Assembly (NCBI GenBank): GCA_900552055.1 | Contig: URYI01000128.1 | Span: forward strand, 1 to 5,503 | DNA from: an uncultured Eubacteriales bacterium | GTDB taxonomy: Bacteria; Bacillota; Clostridia; Christensenellales; QALW01 | Reading direction: 5' to 3' | DNA: 5,503 bases | Shown: positions 1 through 5,477 of the stretch, one piece after another | How positions within the stretch are numbered: position 1 is the first letter of the stretch | How the letters are laid out: every line of letters starts with the position of its first letter | The notes under the pieces: generated by a model | Databases searched by the model: none | What the model was told of the DNA's origin: nothing | The model's input: only the letters and a program-made list of their open reading frames with translations | Program-made: the position numbers and the translations under genes

Positions 1-63
1 TGACGATGACGCAGAAAATGCCGAAATCAGACCGCTGGAGACGTGTATCCCCTTGGCAATTCA
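1..63. repeat. Right end of a MITE-like repeat element, cut by the window edge (copy A)
   Basis: These 63 bases align without gaps to 2063-2125, the right end of the full element at 1860-2125, with 54 of 63 positions identical by my count. The shared part includes the core GACGCAGAAAATG and the terminal inverted repeat (here ATCCCCTTGGCAATT, there ATCCCCTTGTCAATT). Orientation is the same as in the full copy. The rest of the element lies outside the window. Differences are spread along the alignment, and those in the reading frames crossing it change amino acids freely, so it is a degenerating non-coding repeat and not a gene fragment. Confidence 0.8.
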
Positions 64-162
64 GGATATATATTTTGTTATTTAAATATGTTTTCCCAAG
101 CGCGTCTGCACCCTCAAATTTAATAATATGTATGATTACATTCGCCTTCCCTGCTATTTCTC

Positions 163-208
163 AAAATAAAAAAGCGCCGCATGCCTATTTGCCCAATGGG
201 GCCGGCGC
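163..208 (-). terminator. Intrinsic terminator after the glycosylase gene
   Basis: On the minus strand GCGCCG (208-203) can pair with CGGCGC (179-174). A small inner hairpin, GCCC (202-199) with GGGC (194-191), lies inside. Six T residues, one A and four more T follow directly (173-163). This GC stem plus T tail is the classic Rho-independent form. It lies about 100 bases past the glycosylase stop and closes the mutarotase-like/glycosylase unit. Confidence 0.8.
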
Positions 209-309
209 GGCGATTGAATAATTACATTGATATATGTCTATTTTAAAGCTTCAAAAGCAAACAGGCAAACATATATAGAAAGAACCGCATTGCTCTTTAA
301 GAATCAGCG

Positions 310-795
310 CTAAAGATATTCGAGCACAGCCGAATAAGCCTTAATAAGCCTCTCCTCCGAAAAGGCGGCGTTAGCGGGGCTGGTAGAAGGCAGCTTTACC
401 GCTTTAATCCCTGTAACAGGTTCAAGCAGACGGCAGTACAATTCATATGCTTTGCCGCCCGTGGCAAAAATCCCCTTAATATCCGCGGCAGACAGAATAA
501 TATCCAGCTTATTGGGAGTAGGGTTAATAATACTGGTATCCTTGGCCCCCTCTATATCGCAGCTGTATAAAACATCCCAGACCGCTATCCTGTTCCTGAG
601 CAAAAACTCCTTTTTCTCCCCGTTGCCCGCCGGACATGCCTGTTTTAACACCCCCGCCATAACTTTCCAGAAGCGATTTTGAGGATGCCCGTAGAAAAAT
701 CCCGTTTCCCTTGATTTGGGGGAAGGGATGCTGCCCAGCATAAGCACGCGGGAACGGGCGTCATAAACCGGAGGTATAGTATGTACTACAAAAAT
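310..795 (-). CDS. DNA-deoxyinosine (hypoxanthine) glycosylase, uracil-DNA glycosylase superfamily
   Basis: The protein is a base-excision repair enzyme that should remove deaminated bases, chiefly hypoxanthine, from DNA in the cytoplasm. Family signatures are clear: GSIPS followed by SRE, then GFFYGHPQNRFW carrying the conserved Asn (about residue 40 from the start chosen here, which fits the catalytic Asn39 I recall for the archaeal family-6 enzyme), WDVLYSCDIEGAKDTSI in the middle, and LPSTSPANA near the C-terminus. The first canonical start is a GTG at 747 (145 aa), but the in-frame residues upstream, VVHTIPPVYDARSR, are the normal N-terminus of this family and must be translated. The only plausible start above them is ATT at 793-795, with GGAGG 9 bases before it; this gives 161 aa, the usual length. 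The gene overlaps the DUF4432 gene by 10 bases, so coupled translation is likely. The family call is firm; the exact start is inferred. Confidence 0.85.
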   Translation of the reverse strand: MFVVHTIPPVYDARSRVLMLGSIPSPKSRETGFFYGHPQNRFWKVMAGVLKQACPAGNGEKKEFLLRNRIAVWDVLYSCDIEGAKDTSIINPTPNKLDIILSAADIKGIFATGGKAYELYCRLLEPVTGIKAVKLPSTSPANAAFSEERLIKAYSAVLEYL

Positions 796-1838
796 AACCT
801 TTCCCCTCCCCAGCTCTTTATTTTCTCAAATTCCTTTTCTGTTTCAAAGAAACTTATCCTGAACCTATGCCGCCGCTTTTCCCCCGGCTGCAAAACTATC
901 AGGGAACCGCTGCGGCGCGCCTCAGCTCTGCCCAGAACATAGCTGGTGGCCGGTTCCAGCCCTAAAACATATTCCCCGCTGCTTATATTCTTCCACTGAA
1001 TAAAGTATTCCAGCATACCGGCGTCATAATAATATATCATGCCCAGCCCCAGCTTATGGTTATATACCGATGCAAAGGAAATGCCGTCCGGGTCCCTGCG
1101 CATGGTATGGAAATAGCAGGTTTCAGGCGCCCCGTCAGCAGGGGCTTCCATGCGCATCCAATTATCTTTGCCCGGAACAGAAATTTCGTCCCGCGGCTTC
1201 ACCTCCAAAGTAGGCAGGAAAATTTCAGCGTTCTCATCAATAAAGGGATATCCAAAATTAAAATGATAAAGCTGCATATATTCGCAGGGAGTATAGCCCT
1301 CGTTGACTATTTCATCTTCCAAGTCAATCTGATTGATTCCCTGAATAAATTTATATTTGCGCGCCAGCAAAAGATGCTCGTCAAAAAGCTTGCTCTGCCG
1401 CATTTTGCCCTCAAGGCGCGCAACGCACAAGCCATCCTCCGTTCCCGTTTGAACATTGTATTCCTCAGCCGGTATATAGGAAATGCGTCCGTGCAGGCCG
1501 TAAGCTTTCCCTTCGTCCACGCTGGGCGCGCCAAAGCTGGTAAGGCCGCAGGTGGTAAGCATTCCGGCCGTAAAGCCGCGCTGCCAATTTTCCCCTTCCG
1601 CCTCGTAATAGGCGGGATGAGTTACGCCGCAGGAATTTATATAGCTCACATTCACGCCCTTATAGCTGACATGCGCCATATCCATGCATCTGTCGGCCAG
1701 CACTGTTACATCCAGCCCGCCGCCGTTATTTATCTGACTGGCCAGCGCCCCTCTGGCTCTGCCCGTCTCATACCTGAAGGTCTTTACATTGAATACCTGG
1801 GACATATCGCCCGTATATCTGTTTCTGTAAACGTCCAT
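786..1838 (-). CDS. DUF4432 / aldose 1-epimerase-like (galactose mutarotase fold) protein
   Basis: This 350-residue protein matches the full length of the DUF4432 branch of galactose-mutarotase-like proteins, which bind free sugars in a beta-sandwich and are predicted to interconvert anomers. Visible signatures are LADRCMDM (48-55), HPAYYE (74-79), the glycine-rich LTTCGLTSFGAP (94-105), LHGRIS (115-120), YHFNFGYP (191-198), EYFIQWKN (277-284) and GLEPATSY (293-300). The His and Glu in HGRIS, YHFNFGYP and GLEP are the candidate catalytic residues. There is no signal peptide or membrane segment, so it is cytoplasmic. The ATG start has a good SD (AGGAAGGAAAG). The gene is first in a unit with the overlapping glycosylase gene. 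Its 5' flank is unusual: a structured repeat element ends about 21 bases before the start codon. The sugar substrate cannot be told from sequence, and no sugar transport or catabolic gene is nearby. Confidence 0.88.
   Translation of the reverse strand: MDVYRNRYTGDMSQVFNVKTFRYETGRARGALASQINNGGGLDVTVLADRCMDMAHVSYKGVNVSYINSCGVTHPAYYEAEGENWQRGFTAGMLTTCGLTSFGAPSVDEGKAYGLHGRISYIPAEEYNVQTGTEDGLCVARLEGKMRQSKLFDEHLLLARKYKFIQGINQIDLEDEIVNEGYTPCEYMQLYHFNFGYPFIDENAEIFLPTLEVKPRDEISVPGKDNWMRMEAPADGAPETCYFHTMRRDPDGISFASVYNHKLGLGMIYYYDAGMLEYFIQWKNISSGEYVLGLEPATSYVLGRAEARRSGSLIVLQPGEKRRHRFRISFFETEKEFEKIKSWGGERLFL
805..809 (-). promoter_or_regulatory. Shine-Dalgarno supporting the ATT start of the glycosylase
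   Basis: The minus strand reads GGGGAGGGG across 811-803, giving a GGAGG core at 809-805 placed 9 bases before ATT at 795-793. It lies inside the last codons of the DUF4432 gene. No comparably placed SD serves the downstream GTG at 747, where the sequence just before it is TATGACGCCCGTTCCCGC. Confidence 0.5.
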
Positions 1839-1859
1839 TTTTCTTTCCTTCCTCTACCC

Positions 1860-2125
1860 TAAATTGACAAGGGCATATACGGTCTAGACAGGGCTCTTTG
1901 AGTGTCCTGCTGTGTTGCTTTTCGCTCCGTGTACGTCCGGTACACGTCGTTCAAGCCCTTGCAGGGCACTCAAACGGCCGCTGTCTGACTCTTCGGCCTC
2001 CAGCAGGTCTGATTCCGGCATTTTCAAGGAGGCGGAATGAGGCGTACTGAGCCTGCACCCATTGACGGTGACGCAGAAAATGTCGAAGTCAGACCTCCTG
2101 AGGCGTGTATCCCCTTGTCAATTTA
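1860..2125. mobile_element. MITE-like element with terminal inverted repeats and two hairpin arms (copy B)
   Basis: The ends are inverted repeats: TAAATTGACAAGGG (1860-1873) is matched perfectly by 2112-2125, and pairing runs on with few mismatches to 1881/2104. Two further hairpins fill the inside. Arm 1 pairs 1882-1891 with 1981-1989 (one bulge) and 1897-1910 with 1961-1974, and carries a perfect 7-bp tip, CGTGTAC/GTACACG, at 1928-1946. Arm 2 pairs 1998-2025 with 2076-2102, including GGTCTGATTCCGGCATTTTC against its near-complement. The three stems abut, so a three-way junction is possible. There is no transposase frame. Copy A at 1-63 shows it is repeated. It could be a non-autonomous transposable element with TA target duplications, or a dispersed structured RNA repeat. 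Confidence 0.75.
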
Positions 2126-2130
2126 AGGTG

Positions 2131-2162
2131 AATATAGTAAAAATCGGGAGCCGCTATTTAAA
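2131..2162 (-). promoter_or_regulatory. Weak candidate promoter for the DUF4432-glycosylase unit
   Basis: On the minus strand TTTAAA (2162-2157) and TACTAT (2139-2134) are separated by 17 bases, each matching four of six consensus bases. Initiation would fall near 2127, right at the edge of the repeat element, so the whole element would form the 5' leader of the mRNA. The site lies just downstream of the terminator of the preceding gene, where a promoter is expected, but the hexamers are weak. Confidence 0.3.
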
Positions 2163-2260
2163 CCACCCAACCATAACCGCTTTTATCTTTATTGCGCCCG
2201 CTCTGCACATGCAGGCAGCCGCCGCCACTTTAACAGCACAGCAGTTTCAGCAAAGTCCAT

Positions 2261-2290
2261 ATAATTAATAAAACGCCCGTCATCCGGGCG
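2261..2290 (-). terminator. Intrinsic terminator of the unknown 343-residue gene
   Basis: On the minus strand CGCCCG (2290-2285), a five-base loop, and CGGGCG (2279-2274) form a perfect 6-bp GC stem followed by TTTTATTAATTAT. The stem starts 6 bases after the stop codon at 2297-2299, so it belongs to that gene. Confidence 0.85.
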
Positions 2291-2296
2291 CAGATT

Positions 2297-3328
2297 TTAA
2301 AAAGAAACGGTAAAGGAATACGTCCCGTTATAAGAGAACGCCTCTATATACGCCAGTTTATTAAACAGCCGTCCCAAGCCGCTTGATTTCTTAACCAGCT
2401 TGGTCTGGAGGTCCTCCCTCTCTCCGCTCTTAGGGGGAGCCGCCCATTCGTATTTTTCCGGCTTGCCCTCCTCAAAGGCCTCTTTGGTCTTATAATACTT
2501 TAATAAAAGCACTTCTTCATTCATTATGGAATCTATATACCCGCTCACAGCGTCTATATGCAGCCCTATATCATCACAGAGCACATACGGATATATGCCC
2601 ACGCCCGCGCCTTCATTATCAAAGTAAAGCCAAAGCTTTTCGTTTGAATCATTTATAGGCATATCCATCTGATATATGCAGATATTATGATTATCCGGGG
2701 ACAGCCTCCTGACTATATGCTCCTCAAACTCAGGATATTTTTCAAGCAGGCGAAGCAAAAGCTCTTCCTGAGATACTGAGGTTTTGGCAGGAGCGGAGAA
2801 TTTTAAGAGCAGCTCGGTAAAATCTTTATAATCATGCTCCATAGTCAGCTGGTCCTCCAGCTTAAAGCCGGCATATTCCTTTTCGTCTACTGTTATTTTA
2901 AAATACTGACCTTCCTCCGACTTTTTAAAAGAGATGCAGATATTATCCCGGTTCAGGGTCCAGTCCCCGCGGGTATCCCCTTCCAGAACAAAGCTCTCCT
3001 CCACAAGCAGCAGCCTGCCGGCCAGCAGGCAGAATATAAATTCTCCTCTTTTATCCTCATTTTCAAGGCATGCCGTTATGGCGCTCCTCTCCAGCTCGGC
3101 GGGAAGCTCTAATTGGTTTTTGCTATCAATGGTAATTTCTCCTGTGTAAAACGAGGACGCGCATGCGGCCTTTCCGACATATCCTTTACTCTTTTCCTCA
3201 ATGGAAAAATCCCAACCGGGCACATATACTCCAACAATATCAGGAGTATCCTCAAAAAAGACCGTCTCTTTAATGTCGTCCCTTCCGGTTAATTCAATAT
3301 ATTTTTCCAGGCAAGCATTAAGCTCCAT
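2297..3328 (-). CDS. Hypothetical protein of unknown function, 343 aa
   Basis: I do not recognise the family. The protein is acidic, soluble in appearance, and lacks a signal peptide, membrane segment or lipobox. The first 160 residues look like alternating strands with a hydrophobic stretch FIFCLLAGRLLLVEE (97-111). Residues 161-210 look helical (EELLLRLLEKYPEFEEHIVRRL). A second beta-rich part follows (217-280, with LWLYFDNEGAGVGIYPYVL), then a basic, flexible stretch (SGEREDLQTKLVKKSSGLGR, 301-320), and it ends AYIEAFSYNGTYSFTVSF. Cysteines at 6, 56, 87, 100, 131, 217 and 251 show no CxxC pairs. The ATG start has AGGAGG 8 bases before it. It has its own strong promoter and an immediate terminator, so it is a monocistronic gene regardless of its glycan-gene neighbours. 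An uncharacterised regulator or an immunity-like protein would fit the look, but nothing proves either. Confidence 0.85.
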   Translation of the reverse strand: MELNACLEKYIELTGRDDIKETVFFEDTPDIVGVYVPGWDFSIEEKSKGYVGKAACASSFYTGEITIDSKNQLELPAELERSAITACLENEDKRGEFIFCLLAGRLLLVEESFVLEGDTRGDWTLNRDNICISFKKSEEGQYFKITVDEKEYAGFKLEDQLTMEHDYKDFTELLLKFSAPAKTSVSQEELLLRLLEKYPEFEEHIVRRLSPDNHNICIYQMDMPINDSNEKLWLYFDNEGAGVGIYPYVLCDDIGLHIDAVSGYIDSIMNEEVLLLKYYKTKEAFEEGKPEKYEWAAPPKSGEREDLQTKLVKKSSGLGRLFNKLAYIEAFSYNGTYSFTVSF

Positions 3329-3411
3329 AATGCCCCTCCTTCCGCTTCGCCGTTATATTAAAACTGCGTGCTGCGAATAATATTTTCAGGTACGCCCATA
3401 CCAGTTTTTAT

Positions 3412-3440
3412 ATTATACACGATATTCCCAAATGAGACAA
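3412..3440 (-). promoter_or_regulatory. Sigma-A type promoter for the unknown 343-residue gene
   Basis: The minus strand has TTGTCT (3440-3435), a 17-base spacer and a perfect TATAAT (3417-3412). Transcription would begin near 3405, giving a leader of about 76 bases before the ATG at 3328. The -35 box begins only 9 bases after the stop codon of the sugar transferase gene. No terminator is visible between the two genes, so readthrough from the glycan pair may also feed this gene. Confidence 0.75.
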
Positions 3441-3449
3441 CGGGGAAAA

Positions 3450-4136
3450 TTAATTCAACATGGAAAACGCAGTTCTGAACATAATGCTTATATCTTTAAA
3501 CAAGCTTATGTTTTCAAGGTACTCCAAATTATATTTCATTTTTTCGGGCAGAATGATATTTATATATACGCTGTCCGCGTCATCCGCCTGACGGATAAGC
3601 TCGCTCTCATCCTTATATTCTATACTGGCCAGGCTGGTAAGGCCAGCAGGAAGCAAAAGAGTAGAAAGCATCTGCGGAGTATACGCCGAAACATATTCCG
3701 GAACCTCAGGCCGCGCTCCCACAAAGCTCATCTGACCCGCCAGAATATTGAACACCTGCGGGATTTCATCCAGCTTGAGCTTGCGCAGCCATTTGCCCGA
3801 ACGGGTTATTCTGCAATCGCAGCTGGTGGTCACTTTAGAGCCCATACTTTCCGCATTCTTAACCATCGTCCTGAACTTTATTATACGGAACCGCTTTCCC
3901 ATTGACGTCACCCGCTCCTGCATGAAAAATACAGGTCCGGCAGAATCAATTTTAACTATAACCGCAATAACCAGCATTAACGGCAGAAGTATAACGGCCA
4001 GCACAAAAGATACAATTATATCAAATATCCGCTTTAAGACAAGGGATACACTCTGTTTTTTAAGCATATCATAATAGGGGCGCACCTCTTCGCATTGAAA
4101 CTGCTCAGGGAGCTCCTCCCATTTTTTTAATATCAA
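3450..4136 (-). CDS. Undecaprenyl-phosphate sugar phosphotransferase (bacterial sugar transferase, monotopic PGT)
   Basis: This enzyme should move a sugar-1-phosphate from a UDP-sugar to undecaprenyl phosphate on the inner face of the membrane, the first step of a lipid-linked glycan. At 228 residues it is the small PglC-like type without the N-terminal extension of WbaP/WcaJ. A single hydrophobic segment with an internal proline (about 38-63, P52) fits the re-entrant membrane helix. Then come GKRFRIIKFRTM (80-91), the catalytic Asp-Glu pair in KLKLDEIPQ (D123, E124), and SFVGARPEVP (137-146). The N-terminus KKWEELPEQF...EVRPYYDML is typical of clostridial members, which supports the TTG start at 4136 with AGGAGG 8 bases before it. 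It follows the aminotransferase gene by 12 bases. The substrate is probably an amino or acetamido deoxy sugar, inferred from that neighbour. Confidence 0.93.
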   Translation of the reverse strand: MILKKWEELPEQFQCEEVRPYYDMLKKQSVSLVLKRIFDIIVSFVLAVILLPLMLVIAVIVKIDSAGPVFFMQERVTSMGKRFRIIKFRTMVKNAESMGSKVTTSCDCRITRSGKWLRKLKLDEIPQVFNILAGQMSFVGARPEVPEYVSAYTPQMLSTLLLPAGLTSLASIEYKDESELIRQADDADSVYINIILPEKMKYNLEYLENISLFKDISIMFRTAFSMLN

Positions 4137-4144
4137 CCCTCTTC

Positions 4145-4150
4145 CCTCCT
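4145..4150 (-). promoter_or_regulatory. Shine-Dalgarno deciding the TTG start of the sugar transferase
   Basis: AGGAGG on the minus strand lies 8 bases before TTG at 4136-4134 and overlaps the TAG stop of the aminotransferase gene (4151-4149). This placement fixes the uncommon start codon and points to coupled translation of the two proteins. Confidence 0.75.
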
Positions 4151-5348
4151 AAACAAGGTGTAAAAGAAGCTCTGAAACACGGGCCGCCTGTTCATCCGTT
4201 AAAACGGTATTGAGGGGCAAAGTAATTTCATTCTTATACATATTATACGCATTAGGATAATTATTAATATCAAAGCCCAGGTTTTTATACGCCGTAAGCA
4301 TAGGCAGAGGCTTATAATGCACGTTGGCAGAGACGCCCTCAGCAGCCATAGCGTTTATTATTTTATTGCGCTCTTCCTCATCAGCACCCTCTATACGTGT
4401 TATATACAGATGCCCGCTTGACCTGTAGGCATCATCAAAATGCCTTATGGGCACAATGCGGCTGTCCTGAAAGGCACTGTTATAAAAATTAATAAGGTCC
4501 GCACGCCTGGCCAATATACTTTCATACCTCTTTAACTGCGAAAGTCCAAGAGCCGCGGCCATATCCGTCATATTGCACTTATAGCCGGGAAGCATGATAT
4601 CATATTCCCATCCGCCGAGAGCATTTTTATTAAGGGCGTCCTTAGTCTGGCCATGAAGAGAGAGCAGCATATAATTTTTATATATCTCTTCATCGTCTAT
4701 GCCCGGTATGTTCTTCCAGGCAACCGCGCCTCCCTCAGCTGTAGTAAGATTTTTAACCGCATGAAAAGAAAAGCAGCTGAAATCGGCAAGGCCGCCGCTT
4801 CTTATACCCCCGCGGGAAGCTCCGAAGGAATGGGCGGCGTCCGCTATAACCGCTATGCGCCCTAATGCCTCCTGATATTTGCCCGAAGGCTTAAAGACAG
4901 CGCGGCAGCTGTCAACTAATGAAAAAATCTGCTCATAATCAACAGGAATGCCCGCTAAATCTACAGGGATAATGGCTTTGGTTCTGCTGTTGACAGCACC
5001 CGCCAGCTTCTCCATATCCATAAAAAAACTGCCGGGAGCCGTATCTATAATTACAGGTTTTGCTCCGACATGGCATATCACGCTGGCCGAAGCGGTATAG
5101 GTATACGCCGTCGTTATGACCTCATCCCCGGCTTTTACGCCTAAAAGGCGCAGGGTAAGCTCAAGGGAGGCTGTAGCCGAATTAAGGCACGCGGCTTTTT
5201 CAACCCCGCAGAACTGCGCAATCTGCCTCTCAAATTCTTTAGTGCGCGGGCCAGTTGTAATCCAGCCCGAACGCAGCGCGTTAACAACCTCGTTTATATC
5301 CTCCTCATTAATATCGGGAGGTGAAAAAGGAATATTTAATTTATTCAA
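4149..5348 (-). CDS. DegT/DnrJ/EryC1/StrS family sugar aminotransferase (PLP-dependent)
   Basis: The protein should transfer an amino group, usually from glutamate, to a keto sugar nucleotide, making an amino-deoxy sugar for a surface glycan. It is cytoplasmic. Signatures are SGWITTGPRTKEFE (27-40), the cofactor-contacting LNSATASLEL (55-64), VIADAAHSFGA (167-177) whose D170 should bind the pyridine nitrogen, and SFHAVKNLTTAEGGAV (194-209) with the Schiff-base lysine K199. YKCNMTDMAAALGLSQL (256-272) and the C-terminal NVHYKPLPML (342-351) are also typical. At 399 residues it is full length, including the FKPSGKYQ insertion (152-159) that I recall from clostridial relatives. The TTG start at 5348 leads into KLNIPFSPPDI, the usual family beginning, but its SD is weak (AGAGATGAG). 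It is the first gene after a good promoter and is followed by the phosphoglycosyl transferase. The product resembles PglE-type enzymes, but the exact sugar is unknown. Confidence 0.93.
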   Translation of the reverse strand: MNKLNIPFSPPDINEEDINEVVNALRSGWITTGPRTKEFERQIAQFCGVEKAACLNSATASLELTLRLLGVKAGDEVITTAYTYTASASVICHVGAKPVIIDTAPGSFFMDMEKLAGAVNSRTKAIIPVDLAGIPVDYEQIFSLVDSCRAVFKPSGKYQEALGRIAVIADAAHSFGASRGGIRSGGLADFSCFSFHAVKNLTTAEGGAVAWKNIPGIDDEEIYKNYMLLSLHGQTKDALNKNALGGWEYDIMLPGYKCNMTDMAAALGLSQLKRYESILARRADLINFYNSAFQDSRIVPIRHFDDAYRSSGHLYITRIEGADEEERNKIINAMAAEGVSANVHYKPLPMLTAYKNLGFDINNYPNAYNMYKNEITLPLNTVLTDEQAARVSELLLHLV

Positions 5349-5407
5349 TTCAGCTCATCTCTTTCTGAAGCTTGCTTTTTATTATTGACATACGCCTACA
5401 AAGTGGT

Positions 5408-5436
5408 ATTATAACACATCGGGCAAATATAGTAAA
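5408..5436 (-). promoter_or_regulatory. Extended -10 promoter for the aminotransferase-transferase pair
   Basis: The minus strand carries TTTACT (5436-5431), a 17-base spacer and a perfect TATAAT (5413-5408), with a TGn extension directly before the -10 box (GTGTTATAAT). Initiation near 5401 gives a leader of about 53 bases. The surrounding bases are AT-rich, as expected for an active promoter. Confidence 0.72.
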
Positions 5437-5477
5437 ATATATAATTTTGATAGCACATATTGAAATAACGCGGCAGA

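Noticed and set aside
6..221. Plus-strand frame encoding 71 residues (begins MTQKMPKSDR)
   Set aside because: It begins inside the partial repeat element and runs through the minus-strand terminator. It matches the false frame of copy B only because the DNA is repeated, with amino-acid-changing differences and no ribosome binding site.
1056..1862. Long plus-strand frame of 268 residues antisense to the DUF4432 gene
   Set aside because: The opposite strand encodes a clear family member over the whole length. The antisense product is rich in Arg, His and Ile with no recognisable domain, and it has no ribosome binding site; its length follows from the codon use of the real gene.
1864..1869. TTGACA in the left inverted repeat (and its mirror at 2116-2121) as inward-facing -35 boxes
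   Set aside because: No acceptable -10 box lies 16-18 bases downstream in either direction. The match is part of the conserved terminal repeat and may be incidental.
1860..2125. The structured leader as a known riboswitch or T-box
   Set aside because: I see no T-box sequence, no recognisable ligand-binding core and no terminator stem before the gene. A related copy at 1-63 is not upstream of a gene in the same way, which fits a dispersed repeat better.
2062..2268. Plus-strand frame encoding 68 residues (begins MTVTQKMSKS)
   Set aside because: It starts within the right arm of the repeat element and continues into unrelated intergenic DNA. No SD or family likeness; the start is a TTG inside a hairpin stem.
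3432..3905. Plus-strand frame of 157 residues over the sugar transferase gene and its downstream promoter
   Set aside because: It is a shadow of the phosphoglycosyl transferase, whose catalytic motifs are intact on the other strand.
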